Below are positions 1 through 12,107 of a stretch of DNA of 64,000 nucleotides, piece by piece. Both the position numbers and the translations under genes were made by a program. Under the pieces are notes generated by a model that made no database searches, was not told the origin of the DNA, and saw nothing but the letters and a program-made list of their open reading frames with translations. This DNA is from Clarkia xantiana subsp. parviflora. Its lineage: Eukaryota > Streptophyta > Magnoliopsida > Myrtales > Onagraceae. The DNA lies in NCBI GenBank assembly GCA_036873135.1, contig JAPTYO010000007.1, positions 912,763 through 976,762 on the forward strand, given 5' to 3'. Position 1 is the first letter of the stretch. The number at the start of each line of letters is the position of its first letter.

Positions 1-1522
1 ATGGTATAGACTATAACATTTGTCCCTTTTAAAGAGACTCAAGTCATGTTAATCATGCTCATGATGGTCGGTCGCGACTAGCTTTTCCAAACCAACACTT
101 TGTGAGCCACCACTCTAAGCTATTGTTGGTCATGGGTGACTTTTTGATGCCATCATTCCAAGAGACCAACGTCTTTGTTAGTCATGTTCAAATTGGTTAT
201 ACTTTTTCAAACCACCATTATGTGAGCCACCACTTCGAACTATTGTTAATTAATGCTAATTTTTTCATGTTAGCGCTTTATAAACCCCTATTTCTAACAC
301 CAAATGTTATAAACCAATAAAAAAATTCGATCCAAATAAATTAGTCTATCAAGTGAGATAACTTATTTAGATTATAAATACCATATTGCACATATACAAA
401 CTAATATTGCACATAATCTATCTCTATCTAGTTTTTCCAAGTATATAAAGTGAAAAGTTAGGCCTCCAATTTGATTTTTTATATAGTATATACCTTACAC
501 TTTACTTTTTCTTTTCCCTAACCCACCAACATAAAAAGTCGGCTGCCCTATCCGATAACGCAATTTCCACTTAATTATATTATGGAACTCGAATGTGTAC
601 TGCATAACCATATGAATACCAGACTTTGTGCCATGTATTTAATGGCACTAAATTCAAGTTTATTGGAATGCTCAAATCAGATAAAAATAAAATAGGTTAG
701 TTTGAGATTTACATTATATATGTTCAACTCTTTTTATTCTAAATTGTACATTATTATTAAGATTTTATCATGTTTTTTTTATATTTTATATTTTCATTTT
801 AGTGCTCCCTAATTTTAAGATTTAAAAAAAATTATAAATTAATTATATCAAATACATATAATAAAATCAGAAAAAGAAATATTAAAATATCAAATCTTCA
901 TGCATATCCATTTCAACTTTGCTTCTCTCCAACATCCGTTTGCACGTGGCAGTGCCTTTTTGAGTAGACGCACTCTCCATTAACGAGGACGACGTGTTAA
1001 GTTCATTTAAAAAATATAGTAAGTACCTTTTGCTTACATAATTCTAATTTATTATGCACATTAATACAAATTATATATACATTTTTAATATATTAATTTA
1101 ATATGCATTTTTACCAAAAATATTTTTTTGGTAAATAAGGAAAATGCAGATTAGTCGCTAAATTGAATTGTAAAATTTGTGAGAAATTTGTGAAGATATT
1201 CTTATTAGTATGTCCATGTCGGTGGGTGCATTGTGAACCGGGAGTATACACGGCTTGATGAGTAGTACAATTGTACAAGTACAACTGTACAAGTATACAA
1301 CGAGTGTATATACCCATTTCGATTTTTTTTTTTTTTTGGTTAACATTTCGATTTTAAAATAGGATCACAGCATTATATATATATATATATATATATATAA
1401 TAATCCTCCATGAACACTTGTCTCTGACCTTCTCCGGTTCCTCGGCAGAGATTAAGCTTGGAAATTTTGTAGAAAGAGTGCAGACAAAGTCAAAGAGAGG
1501 AGGTATTACAGATGCTCTGCAG
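1..1522. other. AT-rich upstream/intergenic region, no gene seen
   Basis: No convincing reading frame is present. Bases about 75-260 contain a degenerate direct duplication of roughly 120 bp (both copies carry GTGAGCCACCACT). An AT dinucleotide run lies at 1374-1399. The end of the region is probably promoter and 5' UTR of the following gene; an in-frame upstream ATG at 1418 would lengthen that protein by 35 residues. Confidence 0.6.
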
Positions 1523-4500
1523 ATGGGTAAGCATCAAGAGCAGTCAAATCTGCAGCAGTTACGCACGAGCGATGGCTCTTCTAGGATCTCCATCGAGGGG
1601 TGTCCGATGGGTCTTCGGAGATTCCGGCAAGGGTTCAGCCTGAGATGCGTGGTCGTTTTGATTTTGAGTTTCGCCGTTTTGTTCACGAGCTTGTGGTGGA
1701 TTCTCCCTTCTCGATCAAGAAACATCGGGTTTGATGCCAAAGCTTCAGTTAAGCTCAGTGGTATGGCTCACTGTCGTTTCCTCTTATGATTGAGTCTCAT
1801 TATTGCGAAATTAGGTCTCACTGTTGATCAATTTAACTTCAGCTTGTTACGGTTTTCATGATTCTTCGAGCTTAGTGATGATTGTTTGCTGATTCTGTGG
1901 CTTAGGAGTTAGGGCTTGTTTGCTATTGATTTAGGATATACAATATAGTCATGTATTAACAAACTATATTTGCAGTTTATTTGCCTCCAAGACCAGTAAT
2001 TTTTCATTTTTTTAATTAATTAGGGTTAAAAGCAACAAGCAATGATTTTGAAGGGAGGATAAACAAAATTTGTATTTGGTTAAATTTGGTTAAATTTGAG
2101 CTAAATTTGAGCTAGATTTAGTCCAAAATTTGTAATAGGTTAAATTTGTTTCTCCTCCCTTAAATTTTGAAGGGAGGAGAGACAAAATTAGTATCCAGTC
2201 GAATTGTAGGAGGAGATTGTGAAAGATAGATTCCTTTGATGTGTATGTCGAATTGTCGATTTTCCCCAATTGGATTTTGCAGACATGATCAAATGATGGT
2301 TTTACATTAACATTAATGTATCTAGTTGACCTTTTTCTTTATCAGTTGAAGATTGTTTCATGAATAAGCACCAACAGGAAACCTGGGTAGAGGGTTTATG
2401 AAGATCACAAGAAAAGCAAAATGTACGGAAGGTATCTATACGAGTGGAACACTCCGTCTATTAAATCTTCAGGTCCCAATTCCAAAATGCATTAACCCAA
2501 AATCTAAATTTCTAAACCATTGAATGAATGTAATTGCAGAGTTTTTCATACCCTCGAATGTTGAAGCCTTAGTTATCTTTCTATGCTTGCAACACATGAA
2601 GTTGACACTGAGGCCGGTCTATAAATCTATGATCTGGATTAAGATTTCTGGAGGAAGTTTCAAATTTGAGCAAATTTATGTCCTATTAGTTTCCATTAGA
2701 TGCTTTTAGCTCATTTTATGATTAAGTGACATTTGACCGAAAATATTGCTTTCCAAGTGGGCAGTAATGATTGTTGTTATAGAGATAAACCCTTCGTGTA
2801 CATTACCTAGCTCGATTATGAACACGTTTTCCCTGGCTGGAGGATTACTCATATTAATCTACAAATACTATTATGGCTCATCTGTATGAATTGACTTGTT
2901 ACACTCTTATTTGTTACTTGGTTGCTTAATGGTCAATCAATCTCTTTTTGCAGCTACTGTTCAGGCATCGTTTAACCTAGAAAAGCCTGTTAAGGAGCTT
3001 ATTCCATACATTAATAGATTAGAATATGATATTTATGAGGAGATAGGTGCCCCAGCCACAGAGGTTCGTTCTTCCTCCATAAAATAGTAAAATTCCAAGC
3101 AATTTCAGATTACAATCGGATCTAAATGCAAAATGGTTCCTTTCTGGAACAGGTGGCGGTCTTGTCAATGCACCAAGGAGACTCAGCTAATCGCACTATC
3201 GTTGTCATCGGTGTCCTTTCTGATCCGATGAATACTCCAATCGATCCAGTGTCCTTAATTATGCTGAGATCATCTTTTGTCGACCTATTCCTTCAACTCT
3301 CAAATCTGACGCTGACAACTTTTTTTGGACCGACATCTGATTTTCAGATTTTGAAGTTTCCCGGGGGTGTTTCCATAATCCCAAAGCAATCATTTTCCAT
3401 ATGGATGATACCCCAGATTTTGTTTAACTTCTCTCTCAATAACTCTATATCAGAAATAAAGGAAAACTCAGTTGAGTTCAGGGAACAGCTCAAGGATGGA
3501 TTGCACCTTCAACCATATGAAGTAAGTAGCTCCAAATAAGTTCAATATGTATCGGACAATACTACTGTTTCTATAGTTCTAGTTTGCATATAGGGTTAAG
3601 AACCTATAAATTGTCTGAGGTTTGCCCTATATGAGATATTGGTGTCTGAAATTTAAATTGTTGATATTGTCTGTCAACTTTGTTGAAATTTGGTTTTCCG
3701 TCCATTTTTTCTGTCAAATTTGACAGAATTGTGTAAAAAGTCAAAATTGCCCTCGATACTTTTATGTTTACTCCGGCCGGCTATAACCCAACTTTGTGAT
3801 TTATTTTTTTACTTGACAAACACATGACCAAATTCTGTCAATTTTAACAGCAAATTTGGACGGAGACAGCAAATTTCAACAAAGTTGAAACTTTGAACCG
3901 TCAATATCAACAATTTAAACTTCAGACACTAAATCTCACATATGGCAAACTTCAGACAGTTTATAGGTTCTTAACCCTTGCATATATAGATGATTTTGTT
4001 GATGTGTCCAGTTTCCGGGTTCTTTTGGCAACTAGTTTCAAGGATTTGACTTGGTTTTTCTTTTGTTCAAATGCAGAATATTTACGTGCAAGTTAGAAAT
4101 AGTAAAGGTTCAACTACATATCCCCTCGTGACAATTGAGGCATCAGTGTTGTCGGATGTTGGGAGTATGCTTCCAGAGAGATGGAAGGAACTGGCTCAAA
4201 CAATTACGGGCTCCCCTGCATTGAATCTCGGCCTAGATCACTCAGTTTTTGGCAAAGTTAAGAGCGTGACTCTATCTTCGTTCTTGAGGGACATAGAGTC
4301 CGGTACTCCCTCTCCTAGCCCAGAAACTCCTCCCATTTCTAGCTCTCCGTCACCTTCCATTGCAGTTGCTGCTCCTCCTCAAGTTCATCGTTCACATAAT
4401 CCTGTAACAAGTCCGAGTCTTTCGCCATATTCTTATAGGCGAGCTCCTTCTCCGGTATCTCAACCACCTCAAGCCTCTGCTGCACCATATTCAAACTCGG

Positions 4501-4709
4501 GAAGTGCAGAAAATCTGGTGTCTCCATGTAAGTTCTTCCTTTTCTGCATTTTGTTGTCTTCATTTTGTAGAATCAGGGAAAATTGGTGCAAATAGTATAC
4601 CATTGTGATTGTTTCTACTTTTTATTCATTTGCAGCTTCACTGCTGCTTTCATGGAAGGAGATTTGGTTACTGAGCTTTTCCGCGTTTCTGATCCACCGC
4701 CTCTTTTAG
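1523..4709 (+). CDS. Membrane-anchored Pro/Ser-rich plant protein (DUF7036-like)
   Basis: Five exons join in frame: 1523-1760, 2954-3063, 3153-3521, 4077-4527 and 4636-4709, giving 413 residues. The N-terminus is basic and hydrophilic, followed by one strong membrane segment at about residues 38-60 (CVVVLILSFAVLFTSLWWIL). A long folded region follows with several possible N-glycosylation sites (NRT, NLT, NFS). Then comes a Pro/Ser-rich stretch of about 70 residues encoded by exon 4, and a hydrophobic C-terminal tail (residues about 390-413). The layout matches plant proteins of unknown function that I recall as DUF7036; this name is from memory. The start at 1523 (MGKHQEQ) is preferred because homologues begin with a short basic N-terminus; an in-frame ATG at 1418 is possible. 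Intron 3 contains a complete inverted-repeat transposon (3593-3977). No biochemical function can be stated. Confidence 0.75.
3593..3977. mobile_element. Mutator-like MITE with 9-bp target duplication, in an intron
   Basis: The 385-bp element starts GGGTTAAGAACCTATAAA and ends with its inverse. Similarity of the two ends extends roughly 75 bp inward with scattered mismatches. It is bracketed by a perfect 9-bp direct repeat TTGCATATA at 3584-3592 and 3978-3986. The 9-bp duplication and long terminal inverted repeats indicate a non-autonomous Mutator-like element. It lies wholly within intron 3 of the DUF7036-like gene and carries no gene. Confidence 0.88.
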
Positions 4710-5085
4710 TGTATGAAACTGGATCAATAGTCGACGTACCTCTTTATATGACACAGTGATGATGGTAAAAGCCTGGAGCTGTGTGGCGGCCGGCTTTGAT
4801 GTCAAGTAGTTTTATGACACCTACTGAAATTTTAACTCAAGAAGAAGTAATCAAAGTGGTTGGTTTCATTGTATTGCAGATGTCTCAAAGGGAATTTCTA
4901 TCTTTGAGTACAATTCAAGGTTCCTTTTGAGCATCTGCAATGCTAGGCAAATGTACATTTAAGTCACTGTTGTCTAGAAATCTCAATGAAACGCTACATA
5001 CAATAATTTTTGTGATTTCAGTATTTTGTTGTTGACATGGAAGGAAAATAATTACCTCAATAATTTGGTGCGTTTGCCAAAAGGA
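4710..5085. other. 3' flank of the DUF7036-like gene
   Basis: Probably 3' UTR and short spacer up to the tRNA gene. No reading frame or repeat stands out, apart from a partial copy of the tRNA acceptor sequence at about 5069-5078. Confidence 0.5.
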
Positions 5086-5157
5086 TGCGTTTGCCGGGAG
5101 TCGAACCCGGGTCTATTGCTTGGAAGGCAATTATCCTAACCGTTGGACTACAAACGC
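5086..5157 (-). tRNA. tRNA-Gly (anticodon UCC)
   Basis: The 72-nt minus-strand sequence folds as a standard cloverleaf. The acceptor stem GCGTTTG pairs with CAAACGC, with discriminator A. The anticodon stem ATTGC/GCAAT encloses loop CTTCCAA, giving anticodon UCC for glycine. The T arm contains GGGTTCGACTCCC (B box) and the D arm contains the A box. A TTTT pol III stop follows on the minus strand at 5079-5082. No intron and no CCA encoded, as expected for a nuclear plant tRNA. Confidence 0.95.
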
Positions 5158-6939
5158 TGTGATGCTACATTTTTACTTTTTAAAACGATACTATACGTTT
5201 AGGGATTTTTTTTTTAAACAAGGGACTTACTTTTTCTTTTCCTTTTCCTTTATTCTTTTCATTATAACATAATTAGTCATTATCCACGAAGTACGCTGGA
5301 TTCTAATTCGATTAATATCATCGACATACATTTTTTGCATAAAGTATTTTCAAGATTAATATTTTAAAATAAAAAAATGCATTTTGTTATTGATTGATTT
5401 TATAAGAGTGTCTGAACATAATTATTATAGGAGTGTAGGTGAACTCAGGAGTGCACAATAATTTTTCTACGGATAAAAAGATTGGTCGGATTAAATATAA
5501 TTTCGGTTGAGTTAACTAATTTTTTTTAACGAAATTGTTTAAGACAATTATATATACACTTATAATGAATTATAAAAAAACTTAAAACAACAATATAATA
5601 TCTAATACAAATATAAAGAATATAATTTTTTGTATTGTTTCTGGTCAATAAGAGGAAGACACAATAAATTATAATGAGATGAATAAAAATTAATAATATT
5701 TTTATTGTAAAAAAAGACTTACAAAGTTGGATGATGAAATTAATACATGCGCAAAATCGACTTGACTTCTAAGTCCTAAGCATTATATGTCTATAATCTC
5801 CTTTACAATCTTTATTCGGGTCCTTTTCAATTTTTCTATAGAGTCCCAATCGGCAATTACTATTTTTTTTGTTCTATTTCGATCAAGTTAAGCGGCGCCT
5901 TGTGACCCTATAAATCACTATACAAATTTGTCACTACATTCAAAAAGTCTTCACATTTACTTTTACATGAATGAAAATGTTCCTAAACTAGATTTTTATT
6001 TAAGATATTCTAATGTATATTATATTATATTAAGCAAATATATTTTTAGATAATGAGATTATATAATATTATTTAATAACATTAATTTATCAGGTGAAAT
6101 CTATTATAATTTGATATTACTTCAAATCTTCATTCAATATAATGTGAGATTACATGTAGTTACATCTAAGATTTCGGATTTCTTATTATTTGATTATCCT
6201 TAATAAAGAGAAACATTTTATATAATATTTATAGTTTATTTTGTTATTATTATTATTACTATTATTATTATTATTATTATTATTATTTCAATTTAATTAA
6301 TGACTCATTATTATAATAAATAATAATGCATATAATATTCTAAAAGAAGTGAACTATTTTTAGTGACATTTTTTATAGAAATTATTTTAAATAGGTTATA
6401 AGTATTAAATGTAGTAACCATAAAATTTATGAAGTAATTTTGTTTATTTTTAAAATATATATTTATTTATTTCAATATTATCATTTAGATATTCAATTAA
6501 ACAATAATAATAAAGTCGTATTAAAATACACATTACAATAAGTCGTATTAAAATACACATTACAATACATATTAAACACTATAATCTAATATTATACTAT
6601 AAAAGTATAATTACAATCTAAATTATATTAGATAGGTCAAATTACCCACCCCGAGCCAATGTTAATCAAAACATAACAATGATTCTATTAATTTTAGATT
6701 TACGTAAACTGGACCAAATTGGTTTAATAGTCGACACGGGTATGCTAGAAAAAGCAGTCATGGAGGTTAGAAGCTCGTGAGGAAGGAAGTTTCCTTGATA
6801 TTAATTTAACGTTATTAATTATACACGTAAACGTATTTACAAACTTACGTTATTCCCCCCTCGTCGGAGATTCTGCTAATAACCCCGATTCCGGCGCCGG
6901 TGGATCACGAGATCAGGACATACCGCTTTCAATTTCGAA
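5158..6939. other. AT-rich intergenic region, no gene seen
   Basis: Very AT-rich. It contains a TTA trinucleotide run (about 6240-6288) and a direct duplication near 6513-6566 sharing AGTCGTATTAAAATACACATT. No coding region was found. Confidence 0.6.
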
Positions 6940-7290
6940 TTATGAATTCAATTTCAATGCATATACCTCTCTTGACGGCTCCATCCACCTCATCTTCTTC
7001 TTCGCGTGAGACTCAGTTGAGTTGTAAATCAGCTGAATCGATCGGAACTTTCTCGTCTTCCGCTTCAACTCAGCCCATACCTCGTCGTCTTCTCCAGCTC
7101 CGGCGACTGCTGTTATTCCGGTTACCTCCGTCGGAGCAGAGCAGGCTTCGTTAGTCCCGTCGTCGCCGTCTCTGTCCCTCCTTGAGGTCTCGCCTGAGTT
7201 CGATCCGCCGAGTTGAACGAGCTGCCGAGCCACATCTAACTCCGACTCGGAGAATTCGGTTGACCGCTGCTGATTGTTCTGATTCGCCAT
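6940..7290 (-). CDS. Small hydrophilic plant protein, function unknown
   Basis: An uninterrupted 116-codon frame on the minus strand starts with MANQNNQQ and contains an acidic/polar N-terminus with SELDVARQLVQL (about residues 16-27). An Asp/Arg-rich middle follows, then a basic segment RKTRKFRSIQLIYNST (about 77-92). The pairing of an 'ARQLVQLS'-like helix with a later 'K/R-K-F-R-S-I-x-x-I-Y' segment recalls short uncharacterised plant proteins, but I cannot name the family. The GC content is clearly higher than that of its flanks, which supports coding. The protein could continue through an intron after NST (about 7013), so the C-terminal 24 residues are uncertain. A TATA-like TATTTATAG lies about 70 bp upstream. 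Confidence 0.55.
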   Translation of the reverse strand: MANQNNQQRSTEFSESELDVARQLVQLGGSNSGETSRRDRDGDDGTNEACSAPTEVTGITAVAGAGEDDEVWAELKRKTRKFRSIQLIYNSTESHAKKKMRWMEPSREVYALKLNS

Positions 7291-8423
7291 TGATGGAAGC
7301 TTAGGGTTAAGATCGATTGAAATTGATATTTGGGGAAAAGCCAGAAACGAAGTTGATGCTATAAATAGTTAAATCAGATACTTCACTATCTGGAATATAA
7401 TATCCGCCAGCAACCGCCATACTTTAGGATGTCGGCTCGATTATTTTATTATTTTTTCTAGAAAAGTCGGCTCGTTATTTAGGTGGCCTGTTCTAGAGAC
7501 TTCGTCTTCATTTATAGAACATTTTTAGGAAAGGGCACCGCTTTACCTATTAAATTGGGAACATTTTAAAATTTAAACATTTCTTTCACTAAAGTTTGAA
7601 TTGGTTAGACTTGTCATATAAATTTAAATGATACTTTTTCTTAATGGTTTACTTCAATGTTTTATTGATAGACAGATCACATTTTGAATTTGCAATATGG
7701 TAGGTTCCCCATCTATCCATTTTAGCAAATATATAAGTTACATTTTATTCTAATGTAAAAATTATATGTGTAAATGCTCAAGACCATCCACAATGCTTTT
7801 CATTAGCATAAATTAAATGTGACTGTATATGTTATTTATGTAAAATATATGGAAAAAAATCGTTATAATAATTTTATGTAGTATTATCTACCCATTTCTA
7901 CCTAAGGTATTGCTTAAATTAAAAAATACAGTATGCATACATATTATCACATATTATATTTTTAAATCAAAATTAATCAATCCCTTAATTAATGCTAATA
8001 GGTCGTTGCGAGTTTAATAATAATATATATTTATAGTTTTAAGTAAAACTATTAGAGCCGGCAAAAAAAAAAAAGGTAAAACCATTAGAGAGAAAATATT
8101 AATTGAGTATTAACTTATAATATTTTTAAAATTAAAGTGTACATAATTATTTTATATGAAAACTTAAAAAGATTGTGGATTAAGTAACCTCACTTTAGAG
8201 GGTTTTAAAAGTTAAAATCAACGGTTATGGTATGTGATACAATAGTATGCATTTAACAAAAAAAAAAACTCCAAAATTAATTTTTGAAATCTTCCAAATT
8301 TTTACTTCACGAGGTCACATTACATAATATTAAGTAATATTAAATCATTATAATATTCTCACAATAATAATATTTGATACGCATATAGCGCTAACTTATA
8401 ATTAGTATTTATTAAGATATTGA
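7291..8423. other. AT-rich intergenic region
   Basis: No reading frame is supported. The left part probably holds the promoter of the minus-strand small gene; the rest is low-complexity AT-rich sequence. Confidence 0.55.
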
Positions 8424-8518
8424 CTAATGGGCCAATAACGAGGCCCATTAATGGCCGTAAATATGTTTACGAGGTTTAATGCTTCGGCCATTAATGGGCC
8501 TCGTTATTGGCCCATTAG
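8424..8518. repeat. Perfect 34-bp inverted repeat with TGGGCC/GGCCCA boxes, QCR6 promoter
   Basis: Arms 8424-8457 and 8485-8518 are exact reverse complements separated by 27 bp. Each arm carries TGGGCC and GGCCCA motifs. TGGGCY 'site II' boxes are known TCP-factor targets in promoters of nuclear genes for mitochondrial respiratory proteins. The repeat sits just ahead of the first QCR6 exon. Confidence 0.85.
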
Positions 8519-9433
8519 TTTTCGGCCTTTAGCTCTATCCAGAGTTTTCCATCTGTCTAGTGCGCGCTTGGTCGCAGGTTAGCAGTTTGACTATTCGAAT
8601 AAGAGAAATTCTACACTACCTCGGTGCCAGAAAACTTGGATTATTTAATGTCGGAACTGGAAATTGCGATTCGATAGATCACTGTTATTCCTTCTTCTTC
8701 CTCGGATCAGCTCTTTCAATCAATTCTCAAGAAGGTAATTCTTTTTAGCATATCCACTATCTCATTTACAGTTCTGTAGCATCTGATTTAATGTAGTAAT
8801 GCCTCTGGATTCGCCATTACTTGTCGTCTGAGAAGTTATGTCGTAGGATTGGTTGCTATGCTGATCTAATGATGCCACGCCGTGGTTATTCTTTGGACTA
8901 ATTGCTAAGGGATTACAGTTTTCTGTTTGATGAAATGATGGGCAATGACATGAAGTTCAGAAATTTTAAGCTTTAAGTCTCCGGAGTTGGATTTTAATTA
9001 TTTCTGCTCTATAGCTGAATTATAGTAATAATTCATGGATTATGGCTCAAATCCAGTTACATATCTAGTTTTTTGTCATTGCACTGATTACCGTTCTTGC
9101 AAGCTGGCTGGCTTTCAGAGTTGCACTGAAAGATGATGGATTTATGTTATTTGTTTAATTTTGTTTTTTAGGGTTGAGATTAAGAGAAACTGAATTTCAC
9201 ATATCCACATGTTTATTTGTTTCTATGGCGTTATTTTATTTGACAATTTATCTGTGTTGGAAATGTGTGTGCATGATTCTTTCCCTTTTCAGTTGAGTGC
9301 TTGTCCTTGTTAACGTGTTGTCATAAATGTGAACGTATTATGGAGCTGAAAATCATTTCTCTATGTAATATGAATAATGATTCAGGTACCTGTAGAAGCT
9401 CACTTGGTCAGTCAGCCATCTACTTATAATCCC

Positions 9434-11094
9434 ATGTAAGTATAGATAATGTGTACTTTCCTTTTGGTAGAAGTGTACTTTATTTATTTGAGCTTTTTGC
9501 TTCTTACTAGGTTGATGTACTAGGTTGGAATATACTACTTAATTGGTTGGATAGTTTTTAGAATTGTACATTGGAAATGGAACTATGCAATTTGGTTTGT
9601 TTTTGGAAGTGAATCGGTGCCTACTTCGGCAGAAAATTCTGAATGTTTTTCTTCATCGGGACGGTGTGTTGATGCTAATTTGTTAAAGTTCAAGAACTGT
9701 TACTTAATGCAGTAGCATCTCATCTAAAGATAGTGCAAACTTCAAATGAGTAAGAATTTGAAGGTTTTCGAGAGATGCCATTTTCCTATGTTTCTACTGT
9801 TTTTGTTATATCCTATCTCTCTTGTGGTAACTCTGCTTGATGGTTCTCCCCAGAGTTTCTTTATGAAGAAAAATACTCATGTAGAACAAAAGAGTTAGTC
9901 ATTTCCCAAGCCTTATTACTTAAAATGTTAATCAATCATGAATATGGAGGATGTGAATACCTCATGTTATCTTTTCCACCCTAGCAAAAGCTTGTTTTGT
10001 GAAGCTATCTCAGTGCACAGAAAGAAAAGAGCGGAATTGAACCTCTTTTTTCATTCTCCGGCTTAGTATAGCTTAAACCCGGAAATCATATCAGCTGAGA
10101 CTGAGAGGTTTAATTGGTGAGTAGGCAAAGAAACTGATGCTTGTCAGAGCTGTCCTAGACTAGAAATCCCTAGGCTTCTAAATTTTTTAGTTTATTTTGC
10201 CATTTCTCTTGCAGCTAGAACTTATTACACTTGTCTTGGTTTGAACTTGTGCTGATACATTTTCCATCATTTAGGGCGGACGAAGAACCTGTTGATCAGA
10301 AGAAGTATCTTGAAGAATCCTGCAAGCCAAAATGTGTTAAAACTTTGCTAGAATATCAGGTGAATGCCACACTTGTAAACACTAATAAACATTGAATGGT
10401 TAAATGCAAATTTGCACCTCTCTTTTGCTGCTAAAATATTATCTTAATAAGTTCAAGTCAAACAAACAGGCTTATTCATGGAAGCAACTGAAATTTCCCT
10501 CTTATTAATGTCTCTATTACGTGTCTCTGTGTTTTCAACACGTAAATAGGTCTTATATATTCGAAGTTAGCAAATTTGAAAGAAGATTCATGACCCATTT
10601 ATTATGTGACAGTGATTCATATATTATGCAATAGGATATATTGAACCCTCAAGTTTTGGTTCATGAATGTAAACTGTTTATGAATATTTTGTAAAATAAA
10701 CTTTGGTTGGCACTTGGCACAGGCGTGTGTGAAGAGAATTCAAGGCGATGAGACTGGACAAAAGCATTGCACCGGGCAATATTTCGATTACTGGTCCTGC
10801 GTTGACAAATGTGTGAGTATTATCATATCATTGATGCATATTGCTTCTGCATTTCATGAATGCATATTTAGTTGAACTTTGTAGCAAGGCATCCTCTGGG
10901 TTTTCGTCTTAGGGATTAGATTTCAGTAGTTTTGTTGCAGTAAGTTGATGAGTTTGTTAGAGACTCACTCACAGAGAGAACAATTACCAAATTTCCATTA
11001 TTCACAGATCAGAATTTTGTTTTCTTGTCAGCTAAGTAAGGTATTTTCCGATGATCTGCAGGTTGCAACAAAGTTGTTTGCGAAACTGAAATGA
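9434..11094 (+). CDS. QCR6: Cytochrome b-c1 complex subunit 6 (hinge protein), complex III
   Basis: The protein is the small acidic hinge subunit of mitochondrial complex III, which helps cytochrome c docking to cytochrome c1. Coding exons are 9434-9435 (only the AT of ATG), 10275-10359, 10723-10812 and 11062-11094. They join to a 69-residue protein, the usual plant length. It begins MADEEPVDQKKYLEESC and ends CVATKLFAKLK. Conserved cysteines sit in KPKC, YQAC, KHC, WSC and DKC, the paired cysteines typical of the family. Two 5' UTR exons are inferred: one ending at 8734 (start undefined, about 8530-8560) and 9386-9435. The start codon is split by an intron after its second base; this is the only way to obtain the family N-terminus in frame. 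TGGGCC promoter boxes fit co-regulation with other respiratory genes. Confidence 0.93.
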
Positions 11095-12107
11095 CGGCCC
11101 AATGATCTTCAATGGGTTGCTTTGCTTTTCTAGATAATCGTATCGAGTTTTCCGGCGTCAAATTTTTGGTACCGTTGAGAAATCGTTGAGACCGTGAATG
11201 ATGAATATATAATAAAAACACTTGATATGAATGAAGGAATAAGGGATTGGATGATTTTGGTTGCTAATAATGTATGTTTGTGTTAATTAAATTAAGCTGA
11301 ACCTCAATTTTACAATTCTTCAATTTCACTGTATGTACACACTAATTGTATATCTTAAAAAGAAGCATAATTATTATTTTATTATTTTCTCTTTTTTAAA
11401 TGCTCTTCTTATTAAATTTTATATGATAATTAGGCTAAAATCTGTTAAATTTAACAGAAAAATGGGTTGAAACTAAAAAACAATAAAAACCTAAAACAGT
11501 TTAAAAAAACAATATGGTGCAATAATTTGACATCGTGGTTAGATTGTTAATCCTTTTATATGTGTACATATATGGGTTAATATCTATATTTTAATCATCA
11601 TAAAACAAACTCATAATTATAAATCTATAACTGTATCAAATTATAATGATGCAAGTCTAACTATATATATATATATATATATTTAGAAATGGCGTGAAAA
11701 AACATGATATTCAAGTTTTCCTTTTCACTGTACGCTTGCCGTCAAATAATATAATTTATGAGATATATATATATATATATATATTCAATGTTGCCTATCA
11801 CTAGGCTCCTCTTTAGGTCAAGGTCATTGTTAACTGGTTAGGTATCAATAATTTATATACGTATGAAATTCGAATTTTCCAACACTTCTACAGCAAGTAA
11901 TTAATAATTAATTAGTAGTTAATATATCAAGTCAGCACTAATCATGACATTGGTCGGTCTGAATTTTTAGGAGGAATCTGACTTTCGGGGAGTCCGTATT
12001 TCTCTCTAATACGAAATATGTCATATAATTAAGGAAAAATGGAATTGATCTTTTATAATGTCACGTTCACTTCTTGAGTAAGATGGTTGCACCATTTATA
12101 ATATTTT
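11095..12107. other. Intergenic, AT-rich, with TA microsatellites
   Basis: Contains the QCR6 3' flank and two AT-dinucleotide runs (about 11662-11681 and 11762-11784). No gene was found. Confidence 0.55.

Noticed and set aside
8424..8518. Inverted repeat considered as a microRNA precursor
   Set aside because: Arms are perfectly paired, carry promoter boxes and lie in a promoter; no evidence of a miRNA/miRNA* arrangement.
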